From contig NZ_JABMCI010000042.1 in assembly GCF_013359775.1 (NCBI RefSeq), forward strand, positions 38,977 through 102,976: a stretch of 64,000 nucleotides of DNA, written 5' to 3'. The translations under genes were made by a program, and so were the position numbers. Origin of the DNA: Cellulomonas humilata. Lineage in GTDB: Bacteria > Actinomycetota > Actinomycetes > Actinomycetales > Cellulomonadaceae. The first letter of the stretch is position 1; every line of letters begins with the position of its first letter. Below the pieces are notes generated by a model. The model was not told the DNA's origin. It did not search any database and worked only from the letters and a program-made list of their open reading frames with translations. Shown here piece by piece: positions 1 through 7,409 of the stretch.

Positions 1-1
1 G

Positions 2-142
2 GCACCGGCACCTCTGTGGGGCACCTCGACGAGCGAGCACGCGCGCTACGCGATCTACCTCGCGGGCAGCATCCTCGGCTGGACCCTCGCGGGTCTGGCG
101 ATTGCCGCGGTCGTCGGTCGCGCGCTCGGCCTGCTGGGCTGA
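2..142 (+). CDS. C-terminal end of a membrane protein (cut by window edge)
   Basis: The frame is open from base 2 to a TGA at 140-142 and gives 46 residues. The last 30 or so (YAIYLAGSILGWTLAGLAIA and on) form one hydrophobic helix with small glycine-rich turns, so this is the final transmembrane segment of an integral membrane protein. The upstream part is outside the window and the family cannot be named. It ends 10 bp before the convergent NUDIX gene. The overlapping 66-residue arginine/proline-rich frame starting at base 16 looks like an out-of-frame shadow. Confidence 0.6.
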   Translation, partial: APAPLWGTSTSEHARYAIYLAGSILGWTLAGLAIAAVVGRALGLLG

Positions 143-151
143 CGGCGCCGC

Positions 152-694
152 TCAGCGCACTCGGCCCAGGGCGATCGCGGCGTACATCAGCGCCGCGACG
201 GTCTCGCCGTCCGTGATCGTCCCGTCGGCGACCAGCTCGAGGACCCGGGTCCACGGCACGCGGCGCACGGCGGTGATGCCTTCGGCCGCCTGCTCGGCCG
301 GTTCGTCCGCCTCGCGCAGGCCGCGGGCGAGGTACACGTGCTCCGGCGCATGGCTGATGCCGTTGAGCGCGAACATCGAGCCGATGCGCTCCCAGGTGTC
401 CGCCACCAGACCGGTCTCCTCGCGCAGCTCGCGGTGGGCGGCCGCGAGCAGGTCCTCACCGTCAGAGCCGCCGGCGGGGACCTCCAGCGAGGCGCCGGTG
501 GTGTACCGCTGCACCTCCACCAGGACGATCTCGTCGTCGTCGGTCAGCGGCACGACGAACACCGCGGGGTGCCGCACCTCGACCACTCCGTAGATCCCGG
601 GCGTGCCGTCCGGTCGGTCCACGGCGTCCTCCCGGACGCGGATCCAGGGGTTCTCGTACACGGTGGTCGAGCCAAGGGTGTGCCAGGAGTCCAT
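152..694 (-). CDS. NUDIX hydrolase, ADP-ribose pyrophosphatase-like
   Basis: 180 residues. The NUDIX box lies at about residues 75-96, ending in RELREETGL, which supplies the metal-binding glutamates. The loop between the first glycine and the first glutamate is one residue shorter than the GX5E consensus. The order (N-terminal strand domain, then EVPAGG and the box) matches ADP-sugar / ADP-ribose pyrophosphatases, which clear toxic nucleotide-linked metabolites in the cytoplasm; the exact substrate cannot be read from sequence. The ATG at 694 follows CAGGCT by 6 nt, close to the leaderless pattern seen elsewhere here. It diverges from the pectate lyase gene. Confidence 0.85.
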   Translation of the reverse strand: MDSWHTLGSTTVYENPWIRVREDAVDRPDGTPGIYGVVEVRHPAVFVVPLTDDDEIVLVEVQRYTTGASLEVPAGGSDGEDLLAAAHRELREETGLVADTWERIGSMFALNGISHAPEHVYLARGLREADEPAEQAAEGITAVRRVPWTRVLELVADGTITDGETVAALMYAAIALGRVR

Positions 695-757
695 GGCGGC
701 AGCCTGACAGACGCCTCGGAGGGATTGCGCTTACCGGACATTCTGTGACACCGTGGG

Positions 758-769
758 GAAACCGGTTTC
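758..769. promoter_or_regulatory. LacI-type operator palindrome upstream of pectate lyase
   Basis: GAAACCGGTTTC is a perfect 12-bp palindrome with a central CG, the form typical of LacI-family operators. It lies 30 bp upstream of the pectate lyase start and so would cover the promoter or early leader. A LacI-family regulator begins at the far end of the window, but no link between the two can be shown. Confidence 0.55.
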
Positions 770-799
770 TCACCCATCTGTCGGAGACAAGGACGTCTC

Positions 800-2782
800 A
801 TGCGAGCTCGTCGTACCCTCGTCGTCACCCTCGCCGCAGGAGCGCTCCTGCTCCCGCCGACGACCGCTCACACCGCTCCCCCGCCCCCTGCCGTCGACCT
901 CGGACGCGAGGTCCTCGCGCCCGGCGACGGGTGGGCGTCCTACGAGGGCCCGACCGTGCCCGACGGCAAGCCCACCGTGGCCACGGGGACCACCGGCGGT
1001 GCCGATGCCTCGCCCGCGGAGGTCTACGTCGTCGACACGTGGCAGGAGCTGCGCGACGCGCTGGCCGGCAGGCCCGGCGGCAGCCAGACCGACGCCCGCC
1101 GCAACGTGGTCCCCCGCATCGTGTACGTCACCGGGACCATCACCGCGTTCGACCCCGCCGCGTGCGACGCCTTCGCCGCACAGGTGACCGTGTCGGACAG
1201 CGGCCAGCCGTTCCGGATGGCCGACTACGTCGCGCACTTCGACCCGGCCGGCCCGTGGGGTCGCGTGAAGCCGAGCGGACCGCTCGAGGACGCGCGCATC
1301 GCGGCGGCGGCGATCCAGGCCGCGCAGACGCTCCAGCACGTCGGATCGAACGTGACGCTCGTCGGCGTCGGCGACGACGCGAAGATCGTCGGTGCGAGCG
1401 TGCGGATCCGCGACGCCCACAACGTCATCGTGCGGAACCTCACCATCGCCGACGCCTACGACTGCTTCCCGGTCTGGGACCCGACCGACACCGCGGTGGG
1501 CAACTGGAACTCCGCGTACGACAACGTGTCGGTATGGACGTCCACGAGCGTGTGGGTCGACCACAACACCTTCGACGACGGCGACCACCCGCACAGCGCG
1601 CTCCCGACGGTCTTCGGCCGGCCGTTCGAGGTGCACGACGGGCTGCTCGACATCACGCACGGCTCGGACCTGGTGACGGTCTCCTGGAACCGGCTCGACG
1701 ATCACGACAAGACCGAGCTCATCGGCTCCTCGGACTCGCGGTTGCAGGACCGCGGTCAGCACCGGGTCACGCTGCACCACAACCACTGGATCGACATCGG
1801 CCAGCGCGCGCCCCGCGTGCGGTTCGGCGACGTGCACCTGTACGACAACCTCTACACGCAGACCACCGAGGGGCTGTTCCAGTACTACTGGGGCGCCGGC
1901 ATCGAGTCGAGCATCGTCGCGGAGAACAACGCGTTCGAGCTGGCCCCGGGCGTCGACGCGGCACGGATCATCACGCGGTGGGGCGGGACGCAGCTGCTCG
2001 AGACCGGCTCCACCGTGAACGGGCAGGTCACCGACCTGGTGGCCGCCTTCAACGCGACGGCTCCCGTGCCCCTGGCGCCCACGGCCCGGTGGACCCCGGC
2101 CGACGTGTACGCCTACACGCTGGACCCGGTGCGGGACGTGCCCGCGATCGTGCGCGCCGGGGCCGGCGCCGGCGTGCTCGTCTCCGGCACCCCCGTGGCC
2201 ACCGCCAAGCCCGGCGTCGCCGTGCTGTCCGACGACAACGGGTGGGACACCGGGTTGCAGGACGGCTCGTACACCGTGACGGCCACCCTGTGGTGGGGCC
2301 AGAACGCGACGGTCGCCCGGCTGTACGAGAACGGGGTGCTCGTGGGCGCCCAGTGGCTCACCGGGACCACCCCGCACCGGCAGACCGTCGCCTTCCCGGT
2401 CACCGGCAGGGTCGACGGGAGCTACACCTACGTGGTCGAGCTGCTCAACCCCTACGGGACGAGCACGTCGCGCCCGCGCACGGTCGTGGTGACCGACGCG
2501 GCTCCCGGTCGCCCGGTCCTCAGCGACGACAACCGCGATGGCGACGGGTCGTTCGCCATCACCAGCACGCTGTGGTGGGGCACCAACGCGACGCACTACG
2601 CGCTCTACCGCGACGGGGTCCCGGTCGACGAGCAGGAGCTCACCGCCGCCACACCGCAACGTCAGACGGTCCGGACCGCGGTGACCGGCCTGCCCCCCGG
2701 TTCCTACACGTTCGTCGCCGTGCTCAGCAACGACGCAGGCAGCACGTCGACGGCGCAGCGGGTGGTCACGGTGCGCGGCTGA
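800..2782 (+). CDS. Secreted pectate lyase (PL1 family) with two C-terminal repeat modules
   Basis: 660 residues. Residues 1-25 form a Sec signal peptide ending near AHTA. The body (about 70-460) is a right-handed beta-helix pectate lyase of the PelC / Amb allergen type: VWVDHNTFDDG (251-261), an acidic calcium-site segment around 300-307 (DDHDK) and QRAPRVRFG (335-343), which holds the conserved catalytic arginine pattern RxPxxR. It should cleave polygalacturonan by beta-elimination outside the cell. Two similar modules of about 95 residues follow (471-568 and 569-660), each starting VLSDDN and containing TLWWGxNAT and a conserved RQTV; they resemble the C-terminal beta modules of chitinases and may bind polymer. 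AAGGA precedes the ATG by 7 nt. A LacI-type palindrome lies upstream, consistent with sugar-responsive repression. Confidence 0.9.
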   Translation: MRARRTLVVTLAAGALLLPPTTAHTAPPPPAVDLGREVLAPGDGWASYEGPTVPDGKPTVATGTTGGADASPAEVYVVDTWQELRDALAGRPGGSQTDARRNVVPRIVYVTGTITAFDPAACDAFAAQVTVSDSGQPFRMADYVAHFDPAGPWGRVKPSGPLEDARIAAAAIQAAQTLQHVGSNVTLVGVGDDAKIVGASVRIRDAHNVIVRNLTIADAYDCFPVWDPTDTAVGNWNSAYDNVSVWTSTSVWVDHNTFDDGDHPHSALPTVFGRPFEVHDGLLDITHGSDLVTVSWNRLDDHDKTELIGSSDSRLQDRGQHRVTLHHNHWIDIGQRAPRVRFGDVHLYDNLYTQTTEGLFQYYWGAGIESSIVAENNAFELAPGVDAARIITRWGGTQLLETGSTVNGQVTDLVAAFNATAPVPLAPTARWTPADVYAYTLDPVRDVPAIVRAGAGAGVLVSGTPVATAKPGVAVLSDDNGWDTGLQDGSYTVTATLWWGQNATVARLYENGVLVGAQWLTGTTPHRQTVAFPVTGRVDGSYTYVVELLNPYGTSTSRPRTVVVTDAAPGRPVLSDDNRDGDGSFAITSTLWWGTNATHYALYRDGVPVDEQELTAATPQRQTVRTAVTGLPPGSYTFVAVLSNDAGSTSTAQRVVTVRG

Positions 2783-2881
2783 GCCCAACCTGTGCGTCAG
2801 TTGTGCAGGGACGCCGAGCCACTGCACACAACGTGCACGGGACCCCCGCGCAAGTCTGTGACGTGCGCAGACGCCGATGTC

Positions 2882-2887
2882 TAGCGT
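2882..2887 (+). promoter_or_regulatory. -10 box (TAGCGT) of a leaderless promoter
   Basis: TAGCGT followed by 7 nt and then the ATG at 2895. No ribosome binding site lies between, so transcription probably starts at the start codon. Confidence 0.5.
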
Positions 2888-2894
2888 GGCGCTC

Positions 2895-4418
2895 ATGACC
2901 GACACCGGAGCGCCGACGCCCCCGCCCGCACTGCCCGGCCCGCCACCCTCCTGGGTGGCGGGCCGTGCTGTTCCCGTCCCGCGCGTGCCCGGCCGGGTCG
3001 CGCAGGTGCTGGTGCCGTTCTGGGCGGAGCGACGACGACCGATCGAGACGCGCACCCTCGTCCTGTGCGGCGTGGTCGGCGTCGCCGGCGCCGTCCTGCT
3101 GGTGGGCCACCGACCCGGGCTCGGCGCCGCTCTGGTCGGTCTGCTCGTCTGGGCCGCTGCCGTGCCGGCCATGGTCCGGCGACGCAGCGTGAACGACCTC
3201 CTCACCGCGGTGCTGTCCGTCGCGCTGGTCGCGGTCGTCGCGGTGCGGGACGCGGGGTGGGTGGTCATGCTCTGCGCCCTCGTGGCGGCCTGGGCCGGAG
3301 TGGTCGCGGTGACGTCGGCCCGATCTGCGCCGGCCGCGGTGCTCGCCCCGTTGACCTGGGCGGCGGGCGCCGTGCGGGCGCTGCCGTGGGTGGCCAAGGG
3401 CTTCGAGACCCTGGCGGGAGCGCGCCGAGGCCAGCTGACGGTCGCGCTGCGCAGCGGGGCGATCACCGTCGCGCTGCTGCTCGTGTTCGGTCTGCTGTTC
3501 GCGAGCGCCGACCGCGTCTTCGCCAGCCTGATGCCCCGCATCGAGGCGGAGCTGCTGCCGGGCCAGGTCGTCGTCGGCATCCTCGTGGCCCTCGTCTCCG
3601 CCGCACTGGCGCACCTCGCCCTGGCACCGCCGAGCTGGTCCGACGCCCGCCTTGCGCCCCGCGCGTCGGCGAAGCGCGGCGAGTGGCTCGTGCCGGTGCT
3701 CGCGCTGGACGCGATGGTGCTGCTGTTCGTGATGGTGCAGGTCGGAGCGCTGCTCGGGGGGCACCGGCACGTGCTGAAGACCGCCGGCCTGTCCTACGCG
3801 CAGTACGCCCGGGAGGGGTTCGCGCAGCTGGTGGTCGTCACCGCCCTCACCCTCGTCGTCGTCGCGGTCGCCGCCCGCCGGGCACCCCGCGAGACCCCGC
3901 GTGACCGGCTGCTGTCCCGGATCGCGCTCGGCGTGCTGTGCCTCGGCACGCTGGGCGTCGTCGCCTCCGCACTTCGCCGGATGGACCTGTACGTGGAGGC
4001 GTTCGGGCTCACCCGGCTGCGGGTGTTCGTCACCGTGGTCGAGATCGCCCTCGCCGCCGTCTTCGTCCTCGTCCTGGTCGCGGGGGTGCGGTGGCGCGGT
4101 CGGTGGCTGCCCCGGGCCGTCGTCCAGGTGGTCGCGGTCGCGATGCTCGGTCTCGCGCTGGTGAACCCCGACGCGCAGATCGTCCGCCACAACACGACGG
4201 CCGATCTCACGGGCACGCTCGACGTCGGCTATCTCGCGGGACTGTCCGCCGACGCCGTCCCCGCGTACGCGGAGGTCGACGACCCGGACCTGCGCGCATG
4301 CCTGCTCGCCTCGGCAGCGGTGCCACCGACGGTCGGGGTCGCGGACTGGAACCTCGGTCGCGAACGCGCCACGACCGTGCTCTCGAGCGCGCCCACCGAC
4401 GAGAGCTGCGACCGCTGA
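2895..4418 (+). CDS. DUF4173/DUF4153-type integral membrane protein
   Basis: 507 residues from ATG 2895. An in-frame ATG at 2877 would add six residues but precedes the -10 box, so 2895 is preferred. A proline-rich cytoplasmic N-terminus is followed by about ten or eleven hydrophobic helices. The segment YAREGFAQL around residue 305 matches the conserved motif of DUF4173 proteins. The C-terminal 90 residues are polar. The function of the family is unknown. The gene stands alone, between pectate lyase and a convergent membrane protein whose stop lies 3 bp away. Confidence 0.75.
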   Translation: MTDTGAPTPPPALPGPPPSWVAGRAVPVPRVPGRVAQVLVPFWAERRRPIETRTLVLCGVVGVAGAVLLVGHRPGLGAALVGLLVWAAAVPAMVRRRSVNDLLTAVLSVALVAVVAVRDAGWVVMLCALVAAWAGVVAVTSARSAPAAVLAPLTWAAGAVRALPWVAKGFETLAGARRGQLTVALRSGAITVALLLVFGLLFASADRVFASLMPRIEAELLPGQVVVGILVALVSAALAHLALAPPSWSDARLAPRASAKRGEWLVPVLALDAMVLLFVMVQVGALLGGHRHVLKTAGLSYAQYAREGFAQLVVVTALTLVVVAVAARRAPRETPRDRLLSRIALGVLCLGTLGVVASALRRMDLYVEAFGLTRLRVFVTVVEIALAAVFVLVLVAGVRWRGRWLPRAVVQVVAVAMLGLALVNPDAQIVRHNTTADLTGTLDVGYLAGLSADAVPAYAEVDDPDLRACLLASAAVPPTVGVADWNLGRERATTVLSSAPTDESCDR

Positions 4419-4421
4419 CCC

Positions 4422-6038
4422 TCAGACCAGGAGCGCGTCGGCCTCGACGTCCGCACGCCGCGGCCGTGCTGCCAGGGTCGCGAGTCCGAGCACCACGAGC
4501 GCGACCACGAACACGGTGACCACGTAGGCAGGCGTGAGCCGGTCGGCCAGGACGAGCGCGAGAGCGGCGAGCGCGATGACCACGACTCGCACGAGGGTGC
4601 GCTGCTGGTCCAGCCAGACGCCGACCGGACCGGTGCTGACGCCACGGCGATCGCCCGCGTCCCGCAGCCACGCAGCGGCCTGCGACGAGGAGGCGCGCAG
4701 CTGACGAGCCGCCGTGGTCCCGCCGGCGACGAACGCGATGATCGCCAGCAGCAGCCCGAGGACGAGACCGACGCGCAGACCCACGCGCAGCAGCGAGACG
4801 AACTGGTCGTAAATCGACACGGCCGTGTCGACGCGCTGCACGGTCGGCGGCAACGAGTTGGCGTAGAGCGACCTGCCTATCAGCAGGGCGAACCCGAGCA
4901 GCAGCATCGAGCCCGCCAGCGCGAGCCCCGCGACGACCAGCGCGCGGGAGCGGTGCTGCGCCGCGAGCACCCCGCCCGCGAGCAGCCCGAGCGCGAGGTA
5001 GGGCAGGATCCCGCCGACGATGTCGATCAGCCTGTACGCGTTCTGGAGACGGACCAGGTCCGCGCTCGACGCGATCGGGAACGTCACGGTGATCGTCGGG
5101 ATCCGGCTGGCCAGCGTGAAGCCGGCCTCCACGAGCGAGGCCTTGACCTGCTCGATGATCGGCGTGATGTCCAGGGTCAGGACTCCGCTGTCACTGATCT
5201 GTGCGAGCGCGTCCGGGTCCCCCCGCAGGGTGGCGACGATCTGCTCGTGCGCGACGCGGTTCGCCTGCTCCCAGGTGTTCTCGAAGGCGTCGGAGGTCAC
5301 GATCTTGGTGACGTTCTTGCTGATGAACCCGGTGATCGCGTCCTGGAGCGGGGCCTGCAACGAGCCGACCGCCTGGCTGACCAGCGGCGGCAGGTCCAGC
5401 CCTGCCACCGCGTCGGTGGCTTGGGTGGTCAGCTGCTCGACGTTCAGCGCCTCCACGACCGCCAGCGTGATCCGGTTCGACACCGCCGACTGGACCAGCG
5501 GGTCCTCCGCGATCGGAGCGACGGTGTCGACGTAGCGATCGGTGTCCACCACCAGGCCGCGCGCCCAGCTGCCCACCACCGCGACCGGAGCCAGCAGCGC
5601 GCCGAGGAGGATGAGGACCACCGCGGCCGTCGATCGACCGACCTTCCGGCGCGGGCGCGGGGCCGCCGCATCGCCCGTCTGGGCACGCAGCCGCGCGTTC
5701 TCGGTCTCGAGCAGCTGCAACCGCGCGAGCAGGACCGCCTGGTCCTCCGTCGGCGACGACGGCGGTACCACGACGTCGATGGCGGTCGGGATCTCGAGGG
5801 TGTCCTGCTGCGATCCGGCGGGCTCCACCACCGCGTCGGCAGGGCCGGTGTCGACCGGGGCCGCGTCGGCGTCGGGAGTCTCCGCGGCCGGCGTGACGTA
5901 CGGCGACTCCGTGTCGGGCGTGTCGGGTGTGTCGGGTGTGTCGGGCGTGTCGGGTGTGTCGGCGGCGGGTGGTCGGGCCGGTGACGTCCCGGCGCTCCGT
6001 GCTCGCGGCGTCCGGCGTGACGACTTGTCCTCGGCCAC
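4422..6038 (-). CDS. Large membrane protein with a variable DTP-repeat N-terminus
   Basis: 538 residues from GTG 6038, chosen because GGGGAGGG lies 4-5 nt upstream; a longer frame from ATG 6083 is less likely. The N-terminus is disordered and acidic and holds six DTP triplets, then a short leucine-rich coiled segment (LLARLQLLETENARL), one transmembrane helix near residue 175, a long extracytoplasmic region of about 200 residues, and four or five more helices near the C-terminus. No enzyme motif is visible. Homologues in actinobacteria are annotated only as membrane proteins. It diverges from the AI-2E-type exporter. Confidence 0.8.
   Translation of the reverse strand: MAEDKSSRRTPRARSAGTSPARPPAADTPDTPDTPDTPDTPDTESPYVTPAAETPDADAAPVDTGPADAVVEPAGSQQDTLEIPTAIDVVVPPSSPTEDQAVLLARLQLLETENARLRAQTGDAAAPRPRRKVGRSTAAVVLILLGALLAPVAVVGSWARGLVVDTDRYVDTVAPIAEDPLVQSAVSNRITLAVVEALNVEQLTTQATDAVAGLDLPPLVSQAVGSLQAPLQDAITGFISKNVTKIVTSDAFENTWEQANRVAHEQIVATLRGDPDALAQISDSGVLTLDITPIIEQVKASLVEAGFTLASRIPTITVTFPIASSADLVRLQNAYRLIDIVGGILPYLALGLLAGGVLAAQHRSRALVVAGLALAGSMLLLGFALLIGRSLYANSLPPTVQRVDTAVSIYDQFVSLLRVGLRVGLVLGLLLAIIAFVAGGTTAARQLRASSSQAAAWLRDAGDRRGVSTGPVGVWLDQQRTLVRVVVIALAALALVLADRLTPAYVVTVFVVALVVLGLATLAARPRRADVEADALLV
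5911..5964. repeat. 9-bp tandem repeat (6 units) inside a membrane-protein gene
   Basis: Six units of GTGTCGGG(C/T), the last slightly changed, run without interruption. On the minus strand they encode Asp-Thr-Pro triplets. Each unit is three codons, so gain or loss of units changes linker length without breaking the frame. Confidence 0.9.
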
Positions 6039-6236
6039 GATGCCCTCCCCGACATGTCCGACATGCGACGACCTGTCGAGCATGTCAGGTTCGCTGGTCA
6101 GCGCGCGAGAGTCGGGGGACAGCGGATTCGTGGGCCCCGGGCGCGGGACCGCCACGGAGCGACCGCTGGCCGGTACGGTGCCACGCGAGAGCAACGCCGC
6201 CCGCGAGCCCGCTCGCCTGCCCTCCGGGAATCCTCG

Positions 6237-7409
6237 ATGTCGAACCGACCCGCGACCGGACCTGTGATCCTGGCCCGTTCGGACCCCCGCAAGCCGCCGC
6301 TGTGGCTGCCCCGCGCCCTCGTCATGGGCACCGCGGCCGTCTTCCTCGGCCTGTTCGCCTGGAAGGCACTGGCTCAGCTGGGCAACGTCATCTTCATCAT
6401 CGTGATCTCGTGGTTCCTCGCGCTGGCCATGGAGCCGTTGATCCGCTGGCTCGTGGCGCACGGCATCCGGCGCACGCGCGCGACCGGCATCGTCATGCTT
6501 GTCTCGCTCGTCGTGATCGCGGGCGTCATCGCGCTCTTCGGCGGTCTGTTCGTCACCCAGCTGATCGAGCTGGTCCAGTCGCTCCCCGACTACTACGTGC
6601 AGGTCGCGGAGTGGCTGGACGAGCGGCTCGGCGTCGAGGTACCCGAAGCCGACGAGCTCCTGGTCAACCTCGGCAGCCACTGGCAGGACCTGGCGCCCAG
6701 CCTGCTCGGGATCGGCTCCTCGATCGTCGGCGGCCTGTTCACGTTCACGTCCGTGCTGCTGGTCGTGTACTACATGGCCAGCTCGGGGCCGAAGTTCCGC
6801 GCGGCGATCTGCCGGCTGCTGGCCCCCGCCCGGCAGCGCGAGGTCCTGCACCTGTGGGAGGTCTCGCAGGAGAAGGTCGCGGACTTCATCAACTCGCGCA
6901 TCGTCCTCGCGGCGCTCTCGACCGTGATCACGTTCGTCTTCCTCACCGTCCTCGGCATCCCGTACGCGCTGCCCCTGGCCGCCTTCACGGGTGTCGTCTC
7001 GCAGTTCGTGCCCACCATCGGCACGTACATCGGCGGCGCGCTCCCGATCGCGGTCGCGCTCGCGGTCGACCCGCTCAAGGGCCTCCTGACGTTGGCGTTC
7101 ATCGTCGGGTACCAGCAGCTGGAAAACCTGATCTTCGCCCCCAAGGTCTCGGCGCGGTCGATGGAGATCAACCCCGCCGTGTCGTTCCTCGCCGTGATCG
7201 GGTTCGGGGCCGTGTTCGGCCCGATCGGAGCGTTCCTGGCCCTCCCCGTGGCTGCCACCATCCAGGCCGTGTCCTGGACCTACGTGCGCCGGCACGACCT
7301 CGTCGACGACGAGCTCCTCCACGAGGACGAGCAGAGCGGGCGCGGGGAGCGTGACTGGGTGGACGTGCCCGAGGACGAGGCGCCCGACCGTCCGACCGAT
7401 CAGCCGTAG
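6237..7409 (+). CDS. AI-2E family transporter (TqsA/YdiK-like permease)
   Basis: 390 residues with about eight transmembrane helices and the large mid-protein loop between helices 3 and 4 that marks the AI-2E exporter (UPF0118) family. The conserved C-terminal signature runs from PTIGTYIGGALPIAVAL to GPIGAFLALPVAATIQ. Members export autoinducer-2 or act as antiporters; the substrate here is unknown. The polar C-terminal tail is acidic. The upstream region is shared with the divergent DTP-repeat protein. The start at 6237 has no good ribosome binding site. The 3' end overlaps glnE by 10 bp tail to tail. Confidence 0.88.
   Translation: MSNRPATGPVILARSDPRKPPLWLPRALVMGTAAVFLGLFAWKALAQLGNVIFIIVISWFLALAMEPLIRWLVAHGIRRTRATGIVMLVSLVVIAGVIALFGGLFVTQLIELVQSLPDYYVQVAEWLDERLGVEVPEADELLVNLGSHWQDLAPSLLGIGSSIVGGLFTFTSVLLVVYYMASSGPKFRAAICRLLAPARQREVLHLWEVSQEKVADFINSRIVLAALSTVITFVFLTVLGIPYALPLAAFTGVVSQFVPTIGTYIGGALPIAVALAVDPLKGLLTLAFIVGYQQLENLIFAPKVSARSMEINPAVSFLAVIGFGAVFGPIGAFLALPVAATIQAVSWTYVRRHDLVDDELLHEDEQSGRGERDWVDVPEDEAPDRPTDQP

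Noticed and set aside
770..3580. 936-residue open frame on the minus strand antisense to pectate lyase
   Set aside because: Low-complexity arginine/glycine/valine composition, no domain, and it lies fully opposite a gene with signal peptide and catalytic motifs. High GC keeps antisense frames open.
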